The notes under the pieces are model-generated. The model had not been told where the DNA came from. It was given only the letters and a program-made list of their open reading frames with translations, and did no database searches. The translations under genes and the position numbers were made by a program. This document shows positions 9,273 to 16,484 of a stretch of 23,034 nucleotides of DNA, piece after piece. Origin of the DNA: a virus. The stretch's first letter is position 1. The number at the start of each line of letters is the position of its first letter. The stretch spans positions 1 through 23,034 of the IMG/VR virus record IMGVR_UViG_3300017745_000064; one strand, 5' to 3'.

Positions 9273-9684
9273 ATGCTGTTATCCAATCAGGTTTAGTAGG
9301 CCACGATATGGTTTCTGGGAATCCTGATTGGGTTGGTACGTCTAGCATAGCTTGACGATAGGTTGTTAGTTCGTTCTGTTTGTCTGTGCCTAAAGCCCCC
9401 CATCTGATTGGGTTAGAAACTATGGGGTCTACATAAAGCTCTAGATCGTAACGCCTGTTGGCTCTTGCAGTACGAGCTAAATCTTCTTTGATTTCTTCTG
9501 CTGTAGGTGCTACGTATGCTTCGGTATTTGAATCTGCTGCCATTGCATCATACAAGGTAACAACATCAAATAAAGCACCGCTATCATCACGATGACAGGT
9601 AAATGGAATCCACCCATACTCCTCGTGATTTATTTCACAGGTTATTTCAGCTTCCCCCGTGAATTTTGCGTTTCTATAGTCCAT
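9259..9684 (-). CDS. Tail fibre assembly chaperone-like protein
   Basis: A 141-residue acidic protein. The C-terminal part (about residues 105-136) carries ELTTYRQAMLDVPTQSGFP and then ISWPTKPDW, a pattern (YRQALLD-P-Q-GFP-WPTKP) seen in phage tail assembly chaperones of the XkdW/DUF4376 kind encoded just after tail fibres. Residues 55-100 form a charged helix. It follows the collagen-like fibre by 25 bases with an AGGGAG ribosome-binding site, which is the expected position for a fibre chaperone. The role is assigned from the motif and gene order. Confidence 0.8.
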   Translation of the reverse strand: MDYRNAKFTGEAEITCEINHEEYGWIPFTCHRDDSGALFDVVTLYDAMAADSNTEAYVAPTAEEIKEDLARTARANRRYDLELYVDPIVSNPIRWGALGTDKQNELTTYRQAMLDVPTQSGFPETISWPTKPDWITAYAND

Positions 9685-9709
9685 TCTAAATACTCCCTTG
9701 AGTTTAAAA

Positions 9710-10975
9710 TTACGCTGTTCGTACGTACAAAGCTACACCGTAGTAGTAGTTTTCGTTATAATGTCGTGTAGCAGTATTCGCACCCATGTTTCTCCATGTA
9801 CCGCTCACAGAACTTCCACTGGATGAGTTTGACGAACTAAATGTAGTATATTGATACCCTGACTGATTTTGTTTATTATATCTAAGGCTACCACCAGATA
9901 CTGTGCTACTCACACTTACACTTCCGCTGTTTAAATACAATGCGGCGTAAGAACCAACAGCGTTAAAAGAGCTAGACGGAGTTCCGGCTGCTCCTGATGG
10001 ACCTGTCGGACCAGTTGGACCTGTCGGGCCAGTTGGACCTGTCGGACCTGCACTACCGTTGCTTCCGTTGCTTCCTGCTGGGCCTGTTGGACCTGTTGGA
10101 CCTGTTGGACCTGCTGCAATGGCGTTTGCTGTCGTTGCTTTTTTCCAAGCTGATGCAGAGGTATCATATACTGCCACTACATCATCAGTTGCTACTGAGG
10201 TTATAGTCCCAAAGCCTGTTAAAGCTGCACCTACGTTTGTACCGTCTGTTACATCAGCAGAAGCTTCTACACCGTCTAACTTAGTATGGTCAGCATCTGT
10301 GAATACATTACTGTCACTTGCACTTTCAACCAACGTTCTGATTTCAGCAGCAGTCTGGTCGGCAGTGGCTGAAGCCTCAATACCGTTTAACTTAGTATGG
10401 TCAGCATCAGTAAACACATTACTGTCTGATGCACTTTCGACCAATGCACGTATCTCTGACGCTGTTTGATCTGCAGTAGCCGAAGCCTCAATTCCGTCGA
10501 GCTTAGTACCATCTGTGGCTATATCTCGCCCATCCACTGTGCCAGTAACTACAATGTTACCGTTTGCAGTAATTGCACCTGCAGCAAAGTCACCATTTGA
10601 GTCCCGCGCCACTATGGTACTTGCAGTATTTGCATCTGTCGCGTTAGATGTTACTGTAAAGGTCGCTCCCTCTGCACCTGCAGAACCCGACAAACCGACC
10701 CCCGACACTGCACCTGCAGCGACGTAGTTGCCAGTTGTTTTTGTTCCTAGTGCAACAGAGTTGTTGGCAACAGCAGAGGCATCTACCGCTCCTGCTGCAA
10801 GACCTGTTGAGTCAATCTTCGGACCTTCGCCAGTTGTACCATCGTGGCTATGTCCTGTTGAGCCGTTAAAACCAGCTTGAATAGCATCAAACTCACCATC
10901 GAGGTCAGACGCATTGATTACGTTGCCATCTGCAATGTTGTTTGAGCTATCGTTTCTTACGTATCCTGTACCCAT
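9710..10975 (-). CDS. Collagen-like tail fibre protein
   Basis: A 421-residue receptor-binding fibre. Residues 1-50 ([20 protein letters not shown], then [11 protein letters not shown]) match the baseplate- or tail-attaching N-terminus found on many marine phage fibres. Residues 60-155 are a beta-rich shaft ([20 protein letters not shown]). Residues 158-231 are two near-identical 37-residue units, with a partial third to about 245. Residues 289-331 are collagen-like Gly-X-Y triplets, mostly Gly-Pro-Thr. Residues 335-421 form a Ser/Tyr-rich tip ending [10 protein letters not shown]...ALYVRT, typical of fibre C-termini. A GGAG site precedes the ATG. Chaperone and two hydroxylase-like genes follow directly, so the fibre is an obvious candidate substrate. 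Confidence 0.9.
   Translation of the reverse strand: MGTGYVRNDSSNNIADGNVINASDLDGEFDAIQAGFNGSTGHSHDGTTGEGPKIDSTGLAAGAVDASAVANNSVALGTKTTGNYVAAGAVSGVGLSGSAGAEGATFTVTSNATDANTASTIVARDSNGDFAAGAITANGNIVVTGTVDGRDIATDGTKLDGIEASATADQTASEIRALVESASDSNVFTDADHTKLNGIEASATADQTAAEIRTLVESASDSNVFTDADHTKLDGVEASADVTDGTNVGAALTGFGTITSVATDDVVAVYDTSASAWKKATTANAIAAGPTGPTGPTGPAGSNGSNGSAGPTGPTGPTGPTGPTGPSGAAGTPSSSFNAVGSYAALYLNSGSVSVSSTVSGGSLRYNKQNQSGYQYTTFSSSNSSSGSSVSGTWRNMGANTATRHYNENYYYGVALYVRTA
9983..10111 (-). repeat. Collagen-like Gly-Pro-Thr triplet repeat in the tail fibre
   Basis: Residues 289-331 of the fibre hold about 14 uninterrupted Gly-X-Y triplets. Most are Gly-Pro-Thr, split by a short Gly-Ser-Asn and Gly-Ser-Ala stretch. 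Proline is in the X position and threonine in Y. Such runs form a trimeric collagen triple helix in phage fibres. At DNA level they are 9-base repeats prone to slippage, so the triplet number may vary between related phages. Confidence 0.9.
10283..10504 (-). repeat. 111-bp tandem repeat (37-residue units) in the tail fibre shaft
   Basis: Two direct copies of a 111-bp unit encode [19 protein letters not shown] and onward to [12 protein letters not shown] (residues 158-194 and 195-231). A partial third copy begins [13 protein letters not shown]. The protein copies differ at only a few residues, while the DNA has more silent changes, so the duplication is under protein-level constraint. Similar units recur in fibre shafts, where copy number sets fibre length. 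Confidence 0.88.
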
Positions 10976-10978
10976 TTG

Positions 10979-12505
10979 TTATCTCCTTCCATATAATGCG
11001 TACTGGACAGTCGCAGCATCTATGGTAAATGTTGAGTCGGTTGTTTGTCCTAGCGTTTCATATAAAAGTGAAACAGTGAAACCAGATCCCGTTACTGGCA
11101 CCTGATATATTGCACGTTGCTTTTGACCAAAGGTTGCAGTTCCGAATACCCCTGTTCCGTACGTTACTGCTGTACCCGTAGCATTACTAAGCGATATTGG
11201 TACGGGCTGCACAGAGTTTGCTTGGTCAAAATCGTACTTTATTGATAGTTGAACATCAAATATGCCGTTCGCATCAAAATAAGTTGTGGCTTTGTAAAGT
11301 GTCTTTCGTAGGTTTGGATCTTGTAATGGGACAAACGGTGTAGCGAATGTTGCGGTTATATTAACACCATCAAAAGTGTTACCCTGTTCCATTCGATATA
11401 CGTAGCCATCATCCCCGCCAAAAAACACGTACTCTGTAGTACCATCATATTCACTGCAAGCAGAGTATACTTTAAATCCTCTTAAATCATTCCATGCAAT
11501 GCCATCTTGTAATTGTGTTCCTGCTATACCTTTAGAACCAGTAGGTTGAATAGAACTATTATATCCAAATATTCTGTACTGACTCTTTTCACGTATAACG
11601 CAACTTGAAAACACGGAATTTGTATTTACCAAATCCAACATCTCAGTCTGAATTGGTTTTGATATTACTGCTAGTCCAAAGTCTCCTATTTTATCAGTGG
11701 CAGAAAATGTACGAAGACCGTCTGGTCCCAGAAATATAATATCGCCACCTATTTCTTGTACGGTGTCTGCTTCTACACAACCAAGATCACGAGATACGGG
11801 TTGTAATGTAAAGTCAGCTACACTATTACCTACAAGACGATTAATCCGACCTTCACTAAATATAATAAGTTGATCACGAAATACTATTAATCCTGTTACT
11901 TCGTCGCCTACGTTTATTATACCACCACCCGACGCACTTGTAAAGTCTTCATCTTCGTAAGGTGCAGAAAAAAGAAGCTTTCTGTTGTTTGCTATGAATA
12001 TGTGGTTTTTAAAATTTACTACAAAGTCTGCTCCGGTAAAGTCGGAGGACAATGAACTTAAAGATTTGAATACTGTGTTGTTAAAAGTAAACGGCTTACT
12101 TACACCGTCCACTACCATAATCTTTTCTGTGCCATCAAAATTGTATTTTAAGAAACGTACTTTACCAGAACCAGCATTTAGGTTTACACCTGCACTACTA
12201 AAAGAGGCATTGTTGGTTACTTCTGTCCATGTAGTACCACTTGATCTGTAAAGCCCAGTGTTTCGTGCTGCGTATACATTTCCACCATAATATATAAGCC
12301 CTCTAACAGGGCCACTATTTGAAAGTTGACTACTGCTCCACTTGCTGTATCCTTCAATACGTCGGTATCCACCGGACTGTGATGGTTCAAAGTTACGTAA
12401 GATACGAGCAGACCCCGGAGCACCTAGACCGTGTTGCAACGGAGATAAATTAGTAATTAAACCGCCTTTAAGTTCAAAGGCGTTGGTAGTCCAACGATCA
12501 GGCAT
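10979..12505 (-). CDS. Tail nozzle / tail tubular protein B-like
   Basis: A 508-residue beta-rich protein starting MPDRWTTNAFELKGGLITN, with the conserved-looking segment GSARILRNFEPSQSGGYRRI near the N-terminus. This opening (list of preserved loci followed by repeated YGGNVY-type and LIIFSEGRINRLVG strands) is what I associate with nozzle proteins of short-tailed marine phages, the equivalent of T7 gp12. Repeated blades of beta sheet suit a propeller-like nozzle. It directly follows the adaptor gene (start at 12505, adaptor stop at 12506), the usual order gp11-gp12. A family search would be needed to exclude a general phage stabilisation protein. Confidence 0.75.
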   Translation of the reverse strand: MPDRWTTNAFELKGGLITNLSPLQHGLGAPGSARILRNFEPSQSGGYRRIEGYSKWSSSQLSNSGPVRGLIYYGGNVYAARNTGLYRSSGTTWTEVTNNASFSSAGVNLNAGSGKVRFLKYNFDGTEKIMVVDGVSKPFTFNNTVFKSLSSLSSDFTGADFVVNFKNHIFIANNRKLLFSAPYEDEDFTSASGGGIINVGDEVTGLIVFRDQLIIFSEGRINRLVGNSVADFTLQPVSRDLGCVEADTVQEIGGDIIFLGPDGLRTFSATDKIGDFGLAVISKPIQTEMLDLVNTNSVFSSCVIREKSQYRIFGYNSSIQPTGSKGIAGTQLQDGIAWNDLRGFKVYSACSEYDGTTEYVFFGGDDGYVYRMEQGNTFDGVNITATFATPFVPLQDPNLRKTLYKATTYFDANGIFDVQLSIKYDFDQANSVQPVPISLSNATGTAVTYGTGVFGTATFGQKQRAIYQVPVTGSGFTVSLLYETLGQTTDSTFTIDAATVQYALYGRR

Positions 12506-13183
12506 TTAAACCGCCCTTGCATAAATATTCTCGTTTACATTTTGTACACGCATACGTTTCATTCCGTCTTCAAATTTTTGAAAAGAAGTACGTGCAGACT
12601 CTAAATTGTCTCTAAACATATATGCGTAGTACATAGAACCGTCTGTAATAACATGTCTGTATCTGTAGGGAATTGTAGGTACATCTGTGTCATTTAAAAG
12701 ATCAGCCGGGTACATAAAGTATTCGTATTCCACAGAATATGCTGCATCAGGAATTGGAGCAAATATTATGTCGTTATCTTGTGATCTTACAACATACTCT
12801 GGAGCAGATCCCTGAGTAGCCGTTTTATACTCTTCATCAATAAATCTACTAATATACTCATCGTAAGATAGTTGTGTTAATCTACGAGCATTGTCTACTA
12901 AAGGAGTAGTACTACGTTGAAGACGAACTGTATCAAAATCCACGTATTTAGCATTAGCAGGTAATGGATACCGTAGCTGTCCTGCAGTCAAGGTAATTGT
13001 ATCAAAGTTATGATTGAAGGGAAATTGAAAGTGTGATTGATTTATGTCTCGTATAGCAGCGTTTACAGCGTCCTTTATTTGAGAATAGACTCCTGTAGTG
13101 GTACCGAATTGTGTAGATGTTAACTCTGTTTCATTTAACCTACGACATACATCATTTGTTAAGCCAAGAAAATCATATGCCAT
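12506..13183 (-). CDS. Tail adaptor (tail tubular protein A-like)
   Basis: A 225-residue protein with an N-terminal helix (MAYDFLGLTNDVCRRLNETE), a second helix (SQIKDAVNAAIRDINQSHFQ), and then beta strands (FDTITLTAGQLRYPLPANAK). The C-terminal helix is rich in Tyr, Arg and Met (GSMYYAYMFRDNLESARTSF). This matches the build of gp11/gp4-type adaptors that sit between portal and nozzle in short tails. Adjacent to the nozzle gene with no spacer. The assignment rests on sequence pattern and order. Confidence 0.75.
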   Translation of the reverse strand: MAYDFLGLTNDVCRRLNETELTSTQFGTTTGVYSQIKDAVNAAIRDINQSHFQFPFNHNFDTITLTAGQLRYPLPANAKYVDFDTVRLQRSTTPLVDNARRLTQLSYDEYISRFIDEEYKTATQGSAPEYVVRSQDNDIIFAPIPDAAYSVEYEYFMYPADLLNDTDVPTIPYRYRHVITDGSMYYAYMFRDNLESARTSFQKFEDGMKRMRVQNVNENIYARAV

Positions 13184-13501
13184 CTAGTTTTTCTCCACCA
13201 CACGAAGTCTAACTTCCTGTTCTATAATAGTTGAATCACTGGCAGTCATACGGCATATTATATTGTAGGTTGAAAAGTTTGTACCCAAACCAAGAATTAG
13301 TGTAGCCACTGTGTTAGTATTTGTGTTACTTACATGTTGTAGGCCATCTACAATAGTGCCTTGAGTGAACGTAGCAAATGCACCATTAGTAAATATCTTC
13401 CATGTTACACTGCTGATGGTGTTAGTTCCAAGTTGAGCTTCCCAATCAATTGAATAATCAAGTTGGTCGTCAGGATCTTTGTCTTGCCATTTTAAAGCCA
13501 T
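13184..13501 (-). CDS. Small Ig-like virion protein (fibre-tail adaptor type)
   Basis: A 105-residue protein starting MALKWQDKDPDDQLDYSIDW. The body alternates strands (SSVTWKIFTNGAF, TVATLILGLGTNF, YNIICRMTASDSTIIEQEVR) in the style of an Ig-like beta sandwich. The KDPDD-LDYSIDW opening followed by such a sandwich is what I recall for small phage proteins annotated as fibre-tail adaptors. It lies between the fibre-like protein and the tail adaptor, supporting a structural link. The function beyond that is inference. Confidence 0.75.
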   Translation of the reverse strand: MALKWQDKDPDDQLDYSIDWEAQLGTNTISSVTWKIFTNGAFATFTQGTIVDGLQHVSNTNTNTVATLILGLGTNFSTYNIICRMTASDSTIIEQEVRLRVVEKN

Positions 13502-13502
13502 T

Positions 13503-14618
13503 TTATGCTGCCCTTCGTACTGACTGTAATTCTACTAAACGTACTGTTCTTGCTCTATTGAAGTTGTTAGCATTAAATGTGGTAGTAACTCCTGATGATG
13601 TAATTGTCCCAACAGCAGTTGTTCCTTGAACACTAGCCAGAGCTTCGGTAACATCCTCAACCAATGTGTTAACAGAACCTGTAGCCTGTACACCCGTCAG
13701 GGATGTTTTAACGCCACCGCCTACTGTGTTAATACTGCCTGTTCCAACTACACCCGTAAGCAGTGCTTGACCGTTAAGAACAATTGAGTTTACTTGCCCT
13801 GCACCCTGTACACCAGTAACAGTCTTGGATACGTTAGGCTGAATAGTTCCAATGGCACCTGTCGCAGAGACACTAGCCAGATTTTCATCTATATCAACCT
13901 CTAGTCCATTTACTTGAACCGGAGCTATTGCGCCTGTAGCCTGTACACCAGTTAGTTGTTTTGTACTAAAAGCCACACCGTATTTGGCTTTACCGTACCT
14001 ACCACTGCCGTAGATTGCTACGTAGTCTGCGTTAAATGTAACGTTAATGGTGTTACCCATCGCGTTACCATGCACTGTACAGTAGTATAGAAGACTACTA
14101 GGAGTACTGGCATCTACAACTATCTGAACATTTGCACCCGCGTTTCCGGGTGTTCCATTGACGGTTACGCCAGTAGTGTAAGAAGATCCAGAAGCAGCGT
14201 CTTTGAATCGCAACGGATGACCTGAGTTACTACTGTCAGACAGGTCAAAAGTATAAGTGTTACCTCTGGTGAAGGTTAAGACGGGAGCTTCTACACCCCT
14301 GCTGTAGTAACGGTTTATTGATCCGTTGTTAGCAACTGTAATTACGAAAGTATTTATTACAGTCGTCACAGACCCCAACGCAGACGTTCCTACTACGGAT
14401 GCTACTGTTTTGCTACTATCGTTAGCAGTGGTTACTGCAGTCACCTGTCCTGTAGCACTAACACCTGATGGTTGAGCTATTGAGACAAGTGTAATTGATC
14501 CTAGTGCGGAAGTACCACTAACTCCGGCTACAGTTACAATACCTGCCGCTCTTCCATAGGAAGCTGAACCGTACTTACCGGAACCAAAGATAGCATCAGA
14601 ATCGCCGTAAAAGGACAT
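13503..14618 (-). CDS. Repeat-rich fibre-like virion protein carrying a plastocyanin-like domain
   Basis: A 371-residue protein built of short beta repeats of the type TGVQATGSVNTL. I count nine: near residues 31, 51, 73, 223, 248, 268, 288, 308 and 328. The motif IFGSGKYGSASYG occurs at 10-22 and again as IYGSGRYGKAKYG at 202-214, so the chain looks like two modules, each opened by this motif. Inserted at about 91-196 is a cupredoxin-like domain (see the separate entry), followed directly by the second module. The C-terminus is basic (RARTVRLVELQSVRRAA). Its place among tail genes makes it a virion fibre or decoration candidate. Confidence 0.8.
   Translation of the reverse strand: MSFYGDSDAIFGSGKYGSASYGRAAGIVTVAGVSGTSALGSITLVSIAQPSGVSATGQVTAVTTANDSSKTVASVVGTSALGSVTTVINTFVITVANNGSINRYYSRGVEAPVLTFTRGNTYTFDLSDSSNSGHPLRFKDAASGSSYTTGVTVNGTPGNAGANVQIVVDASTPSSLLYYCTVHGNAMGNTINVTFNADYVAIYGSGRYGKAKYGVAFSTKQLTGVQATGAIAPVQVNGLEVDIDENLASVSATGAIGTIQPNVSKTVTGVQGAGQVNSIVLNGQALLTGVVGTGSINTVGGGVKTSLTGVQATGSVNTLVEDVTEALASVQGTTAVGTITSSGVTTTFNANNFNRARTVRLVELQSVRRAA
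14031..14348 (-). other. Cupredoxin (plastocyanin-like) domain in the fibre-like protein
   Basis: Residues 91-196 read as a small beta sandwich: FVITVANNGSINRYYSRG, TFTRGNTYTFDL, then SNSGHPLRF with H134, and finally LLYYCTVHGNAMGNTINVTF with C180, H183 and M187. His, then C-x2-H-x3-M near the C-terminus, is the ligand pattern of type 1 copper proteins; plastocyanin has C-x2-H-x4-M and amicyanin C-x2-H-x2-M. Domains of the HPLRF...YYC-H-GMG kind recur in marine phage structural proteins as I remember them. Whether copper is bound is not known. Confidence 0.72.
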
Positions 14619-14628
14619 GGCTTAGTCT

Positions 14629-15066
14629 TTAAGCTATGCGAATTACAGCGTTAGATGCGTTTGCAGCAGGGAACTGAATTGTAAGATCACCAGCAGTAGC
14701 AGATACGTTTCCACCAAAATCAATAACACAGATGGCTGAGTTTGAGTTTGCTGTATTGTAGATGATACAACCAGAAGCAGTTATCGTCACGTTTGAAAAC
14801 ACTTCATCTGCAAAATCTACAATAGCAGTAGTGCCATCAAGAGAGATAGCTGCAGAATCTAGTGCTTGTCCACCAGCAGAATAGTTAGTTCCTGATGCTT
14901 CATCAGAGTTACCAGTTACGTTTGAATAGTTTGTTGTTGCGGCATTATACGTACCAGACGGTGATGCCTTTATAAGTGCTAACTTGAGTGAATCTGAATC
15001 TAAGTCGTGTAAACCACCTAGAAGTTCAGATTTAAAGCTAGAACACATTGCTGTTGTGATTGCCAT
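14629..15066 (-). CDS. Small beta-rich virion protein
   Basis: A 145-residue protein starting MAITTAMCSSFKSELLGGLH, then LKLALIKASPSGTYNAATTNY. This opening is common in marine short-tailed phages, in a family I know only as a conserved structural protein next to tail genes. The remainder is Ser/Ala/Thr rich with alternating strands (GCIIYNTANSNSAICVIDFG). An AAAGGAG ribosome-binding site precedes the ATG. No catalytic residues are visible. A role as tail or head-surface component is inferred from composition and place. Confidence 0.78.
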   Translation of the reverse strand: MAITTAMCSSFKSELLGGLHDLDSDSLKLALIKASPSGTYNAATTNYSNVTGNSDEASGTNYSAGGQALDSAAISLDGTTAIVDFADEVFSNVTITASGCIIYNTANSNSAICVIDFGGNVSATAGDLTIQFPAANASNAVIRIA

Positions 15067-15089
15067 TTGGGTATTCTCCTTTGGGCAGT

Positions 15090-15449
15090 TTAGCGATTAG
15101 GGTCGTAGTACTCTTCAACAGAAATAGTTGTAAGAATGGTATCGGCTGTAGCAGCCGTAGCGTACACAATATCTCCTGCGTGAAGATATAACGGCACGTT
15201 GTCATTGAGAACGGCTTCAAAATCATTTGCGGTAATTTGATGATTCTCAAGAATACTGAGTGTAGCTGAAGCGGAAGAGTCAAGCCACTTCACTGTTACA
15301 TTACGATTTGTAGAATCTGTGTTGGATACTATTAATGCTCTAACAACAGCCGAATGGTTGCTTGGCACTGTATACAAAGTTGTCTGGTTCGTGTTTGTAT
15401 GATCTTTTGAATTACTAAAGAACTTACTTGCCGCGTTTGTTACTGGCAT
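15090..15449 (-). CDS. Small beta-sandwich virion protein
   Basis: A 119-residue protein with even alternation of strands (NQTTLYTVPSNHSAVVRALI, NVTVKWLDSSASATLSIL, VPLYLHAGDIVYATAATAD). The fold resembles short phage capsid- or tail-decorating beta sandwiches. GGAAGG lies 4 bases before the ATG. Its start is nested 26 bases inside the end of the upstream small basic gene, so the two are co-translated. No more specific family is recognised. Confidence 0.75.
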   Translation of the reverse strand: MPVTNAASKFFSNSKDHTNTNQTTLYTVPSNHSAVVRALIVSNTDSTNRNVTVKWLDSSASATLSILENHQITANDFEAVLNDNVPLYLHAGDIVYATAATADTILTTISVEEYYDPNR

Positions 15450-15588
15450 CAGACCTTCCTGTCTTTAACTTGTACTGCTTAACTCCACCGGGTAAAGTAC
15501 GTACAAGCTTTAAATTTTCTTCCTTGTATACGGGTAGAAACTTTGTTCTTCTTAAATCAACTGGCTTTAGTAGTTGATGACGTATCAC
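15424..15588 (-). CDS. 54-residue basic peptide gene with GTG start
   Basis: This gene starts at GTG 15588 and stops at TAA 15424-15426. The GTG overlaps the upstream TGA as GTGA, a classic four-base coupling. The product begins MIRHQLLKPVDLRRTKFLPV and is strongly basic (TLPGGVKQYKLKTGRSDASN, ending KRGK). It has no hydrophobic segment and no Cys. Two independent signs support it: the GTGA overlap at the start and the 26-base overlap with the next gene, with no other frame filling the space. Its function is unknown. Confidence 0.65.
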   Translation of the reverse strand: MIRHQLLKPVDLRRTKFLPVYKEENLKLVRTLPGGVKQYKLKTGRSDASNKRGK

Positions 15589-15716
15589 TTTTTATTCCAG
15601 TCTAAAACTGTACGATGTTTTTTCCAAAACCAGTTGCCGATACAAGTAAAGGGCTTACCCATAGAGAGTAACGCCCAACCTAGCTGCCTAATCAAACAGG
15701 GACGGATACCTGTCAT
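15585..15716 (-). CDS. Small Trp-rich peptide gene
   Basis: A 43-codon frame from ATG 15716, or 36 codons from TTG 15695, ending at TGA 15585. The C-terminal part reads IRQLGWALLSMGKPFTCIGN followed by WFWKKHRTVLDWNKK: a hydrophobic patch, an aromatic cluster and a basic end, which looks like a membrane-interface peptide. The ATG overlaps the upstream gene by 29 bases; the TTG overlaps by 8 and may be the true start. The stop forms GTGA with the next gene. I infer it is real from this chain of overlaps; the longer upward extension to 15875 is out-of-frame shadow. Confidence 0.55.
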   Translation of the reverse strand: MTGIRPCLIRQLGWALLSMGKPFTCIGNWFWKKHRTVLDWNKK

Positions 15717-15912
15717 CCGTGATATTATCCAACGCCTCAAGCCTACTATTTGCTTCTTCCCAGCATCCAATAGCTTTGTCCATTTCTTCAAGAAGGTTAG
15801 GATGCTCCCCAATAGCTGCTGGATTTTCGAGGTAATTTGTGAGAATATATTTTGCACTTTTTTTCTGTGCCTCATACTTGTGACGCAATGCGTCTATTGC
15901 TAATTGTTTCAT
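15688..15912 (-). CDS. Conserved small helical phage protein
   Basis: A 74-residue, highly helical protein (MKQLAIDALRHKYEAQKKSA, then NPAAIGEHPNLLEEMDKAIG). The MKQLAI-AL-HKYEAQ ... IGEHP ... EEMDK pattern is one I recognise from small proteins widespread in marine tailed phages, with no known function. It is the first gene downstream of the strong promoter at 15931-15959, with GAAGGGA 6 bases before ATG, so it is probably well expressed. No metal-binding or catalytic motif is visible. Confidence 0.8.
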   Translation of the reverse strand: MKQLAIDALRHKYEAQKKSAKYILTNYLENPAAIGEHPNLLEEMDKAIGCWEEANSRLEALDNITDDRYPSLFD

Positions 15913-15930
15913 GGTAGTCCCTTCAAACGT

Positions 15931-15959
15931 ATTATATACTAATTTTGAAGATTAGTCAA
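15931..15959 (-). promoter_or_regulatory. Near-consensus sigma70 promoter of the tail operon
   Basis: On the minus strand TTGACT (15959-15954) and TATAAT (15936-15931) are separated by exactly 17 bases. Five of six -35 and all six -10 bases match the consensus. The expected start point, near 15924, leaves a leader of about 12 bases holding the ribosome-binding site. It lies in the only intergenic gap of more than 45 bases between 15090 and 20500, which supports it. It should drive the tail genes with host RNA polymerase. Confidence 0.85.
15938..15956 (-). promoter_or_regulatory. Operator-like inverted repeat between the -35 and -10 boxes
   Basis: ACTAAT and ATTAGT form a perfect 6-bp dyad around a 7-base centre (CTTCAAA), overlapping the end of the -35 box and filling the spacer. 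A repressor or activator bound here would control the promoter. It is not followed by a T-run, so it is unlikely to be a terminator. The dyad is seen directly; the protein that would bind is unknown. Confidence 0.5.
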
Positions 15960-15964
15960 GAAAA

Positions 15965-16459
15965 TTAATTAACAAGACCAGATGCAATCGTGGACATCAT
16001 TAGTACAAAGAGTGCGATAGCTATAGCAACTACACCAGTGAGCAAGGCTCCTAGCTTAACATTCTCCATCATCTCTTCTTGTTTTCTAAATTCTTCGCGT
16101 CTGGCGGCGGCGGCAGCTTCCTTTGCAGCTTGAATACGTTTTGCTCTTTCTGCTACGATACCTTTCCAAGTACCCGGACCAAACCGCATATCAACCATAG
16201 TAGCTACTTCTTGAAGTTTTTCTGCAGCGATACGTGCGTCAATGACCTCACGAGCGACTGTGTCTACACCAAACTGATCCCCTAAACCTACACTACCCGC
16301 TTTTTTATTGCGGGTCTGCTGCACCTGTTTTTCGCCCTCAAACAGGTTGTCTATGTAACCTGCTATATCTCCAATATCGTTGGCGGTTCCTATTGCAGAT
16401 TTAATACCGTCTACGGCACTTTTTACAAGTGCTATACCTGCAAGTGTTTCTGCAATCAT
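15965..16459 (-). CDS. Membrane protein with C-terminal anchor and helical stalk
   Basis: A 164-residue protein. The N-terminus (LAGIALVKSAVDGIKSAIG) is an amphipathic helix. Residues 100-132 form an Ala/Arg/Glu-rich helical stalk (AERAKRIQAAKEAAAAARRE). Residues 136-160 are a single strongly hydrophobic segment (GALLTGVVAIAIALFVLMM). The arrangement suits a tail-anchored inner membrane protein. It is the last gene before the tail operon promoter and follows two more small membrane proteins, so it may belong to the lysis or envelope set. I recognise no named family. Confidence 0.75.
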   Translation of the reverse strand: MIAETLAGIALVKSAVDGIKSAIGTANDIGDIAGYIDNLFEGEKQVQQTRNKKAGSVGLGDQFGVDTVAREVIDARIAAEKLQEVATMVDMRFGPGTWKGIVAERAKRIQAAKEAAAAARREEFRKQEEMMENVKLGALLTGVVAIAIALFVLMMSTIASGLVN

Positions 16460-16484
16460 AGATTTACTTTCGCTTTGGTTGTGG

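Noticed and set aside
10059-10469. Plus-strand open frame of 136 codons opposite the tail fibre
   Set aside because: The repeats it contains are the reverse complement of the collagen and 37-residue fibre repeats; no separate signal or ribosome-binding site supports it.
15574-15903. Plus-strand frame of 109 codons
   Set aside because: It is opposite a chain of small genes with a promoter, ribosome-binding sites and coupled overlaps on the minus strand, and its Phe/Cys-rich product looks random.
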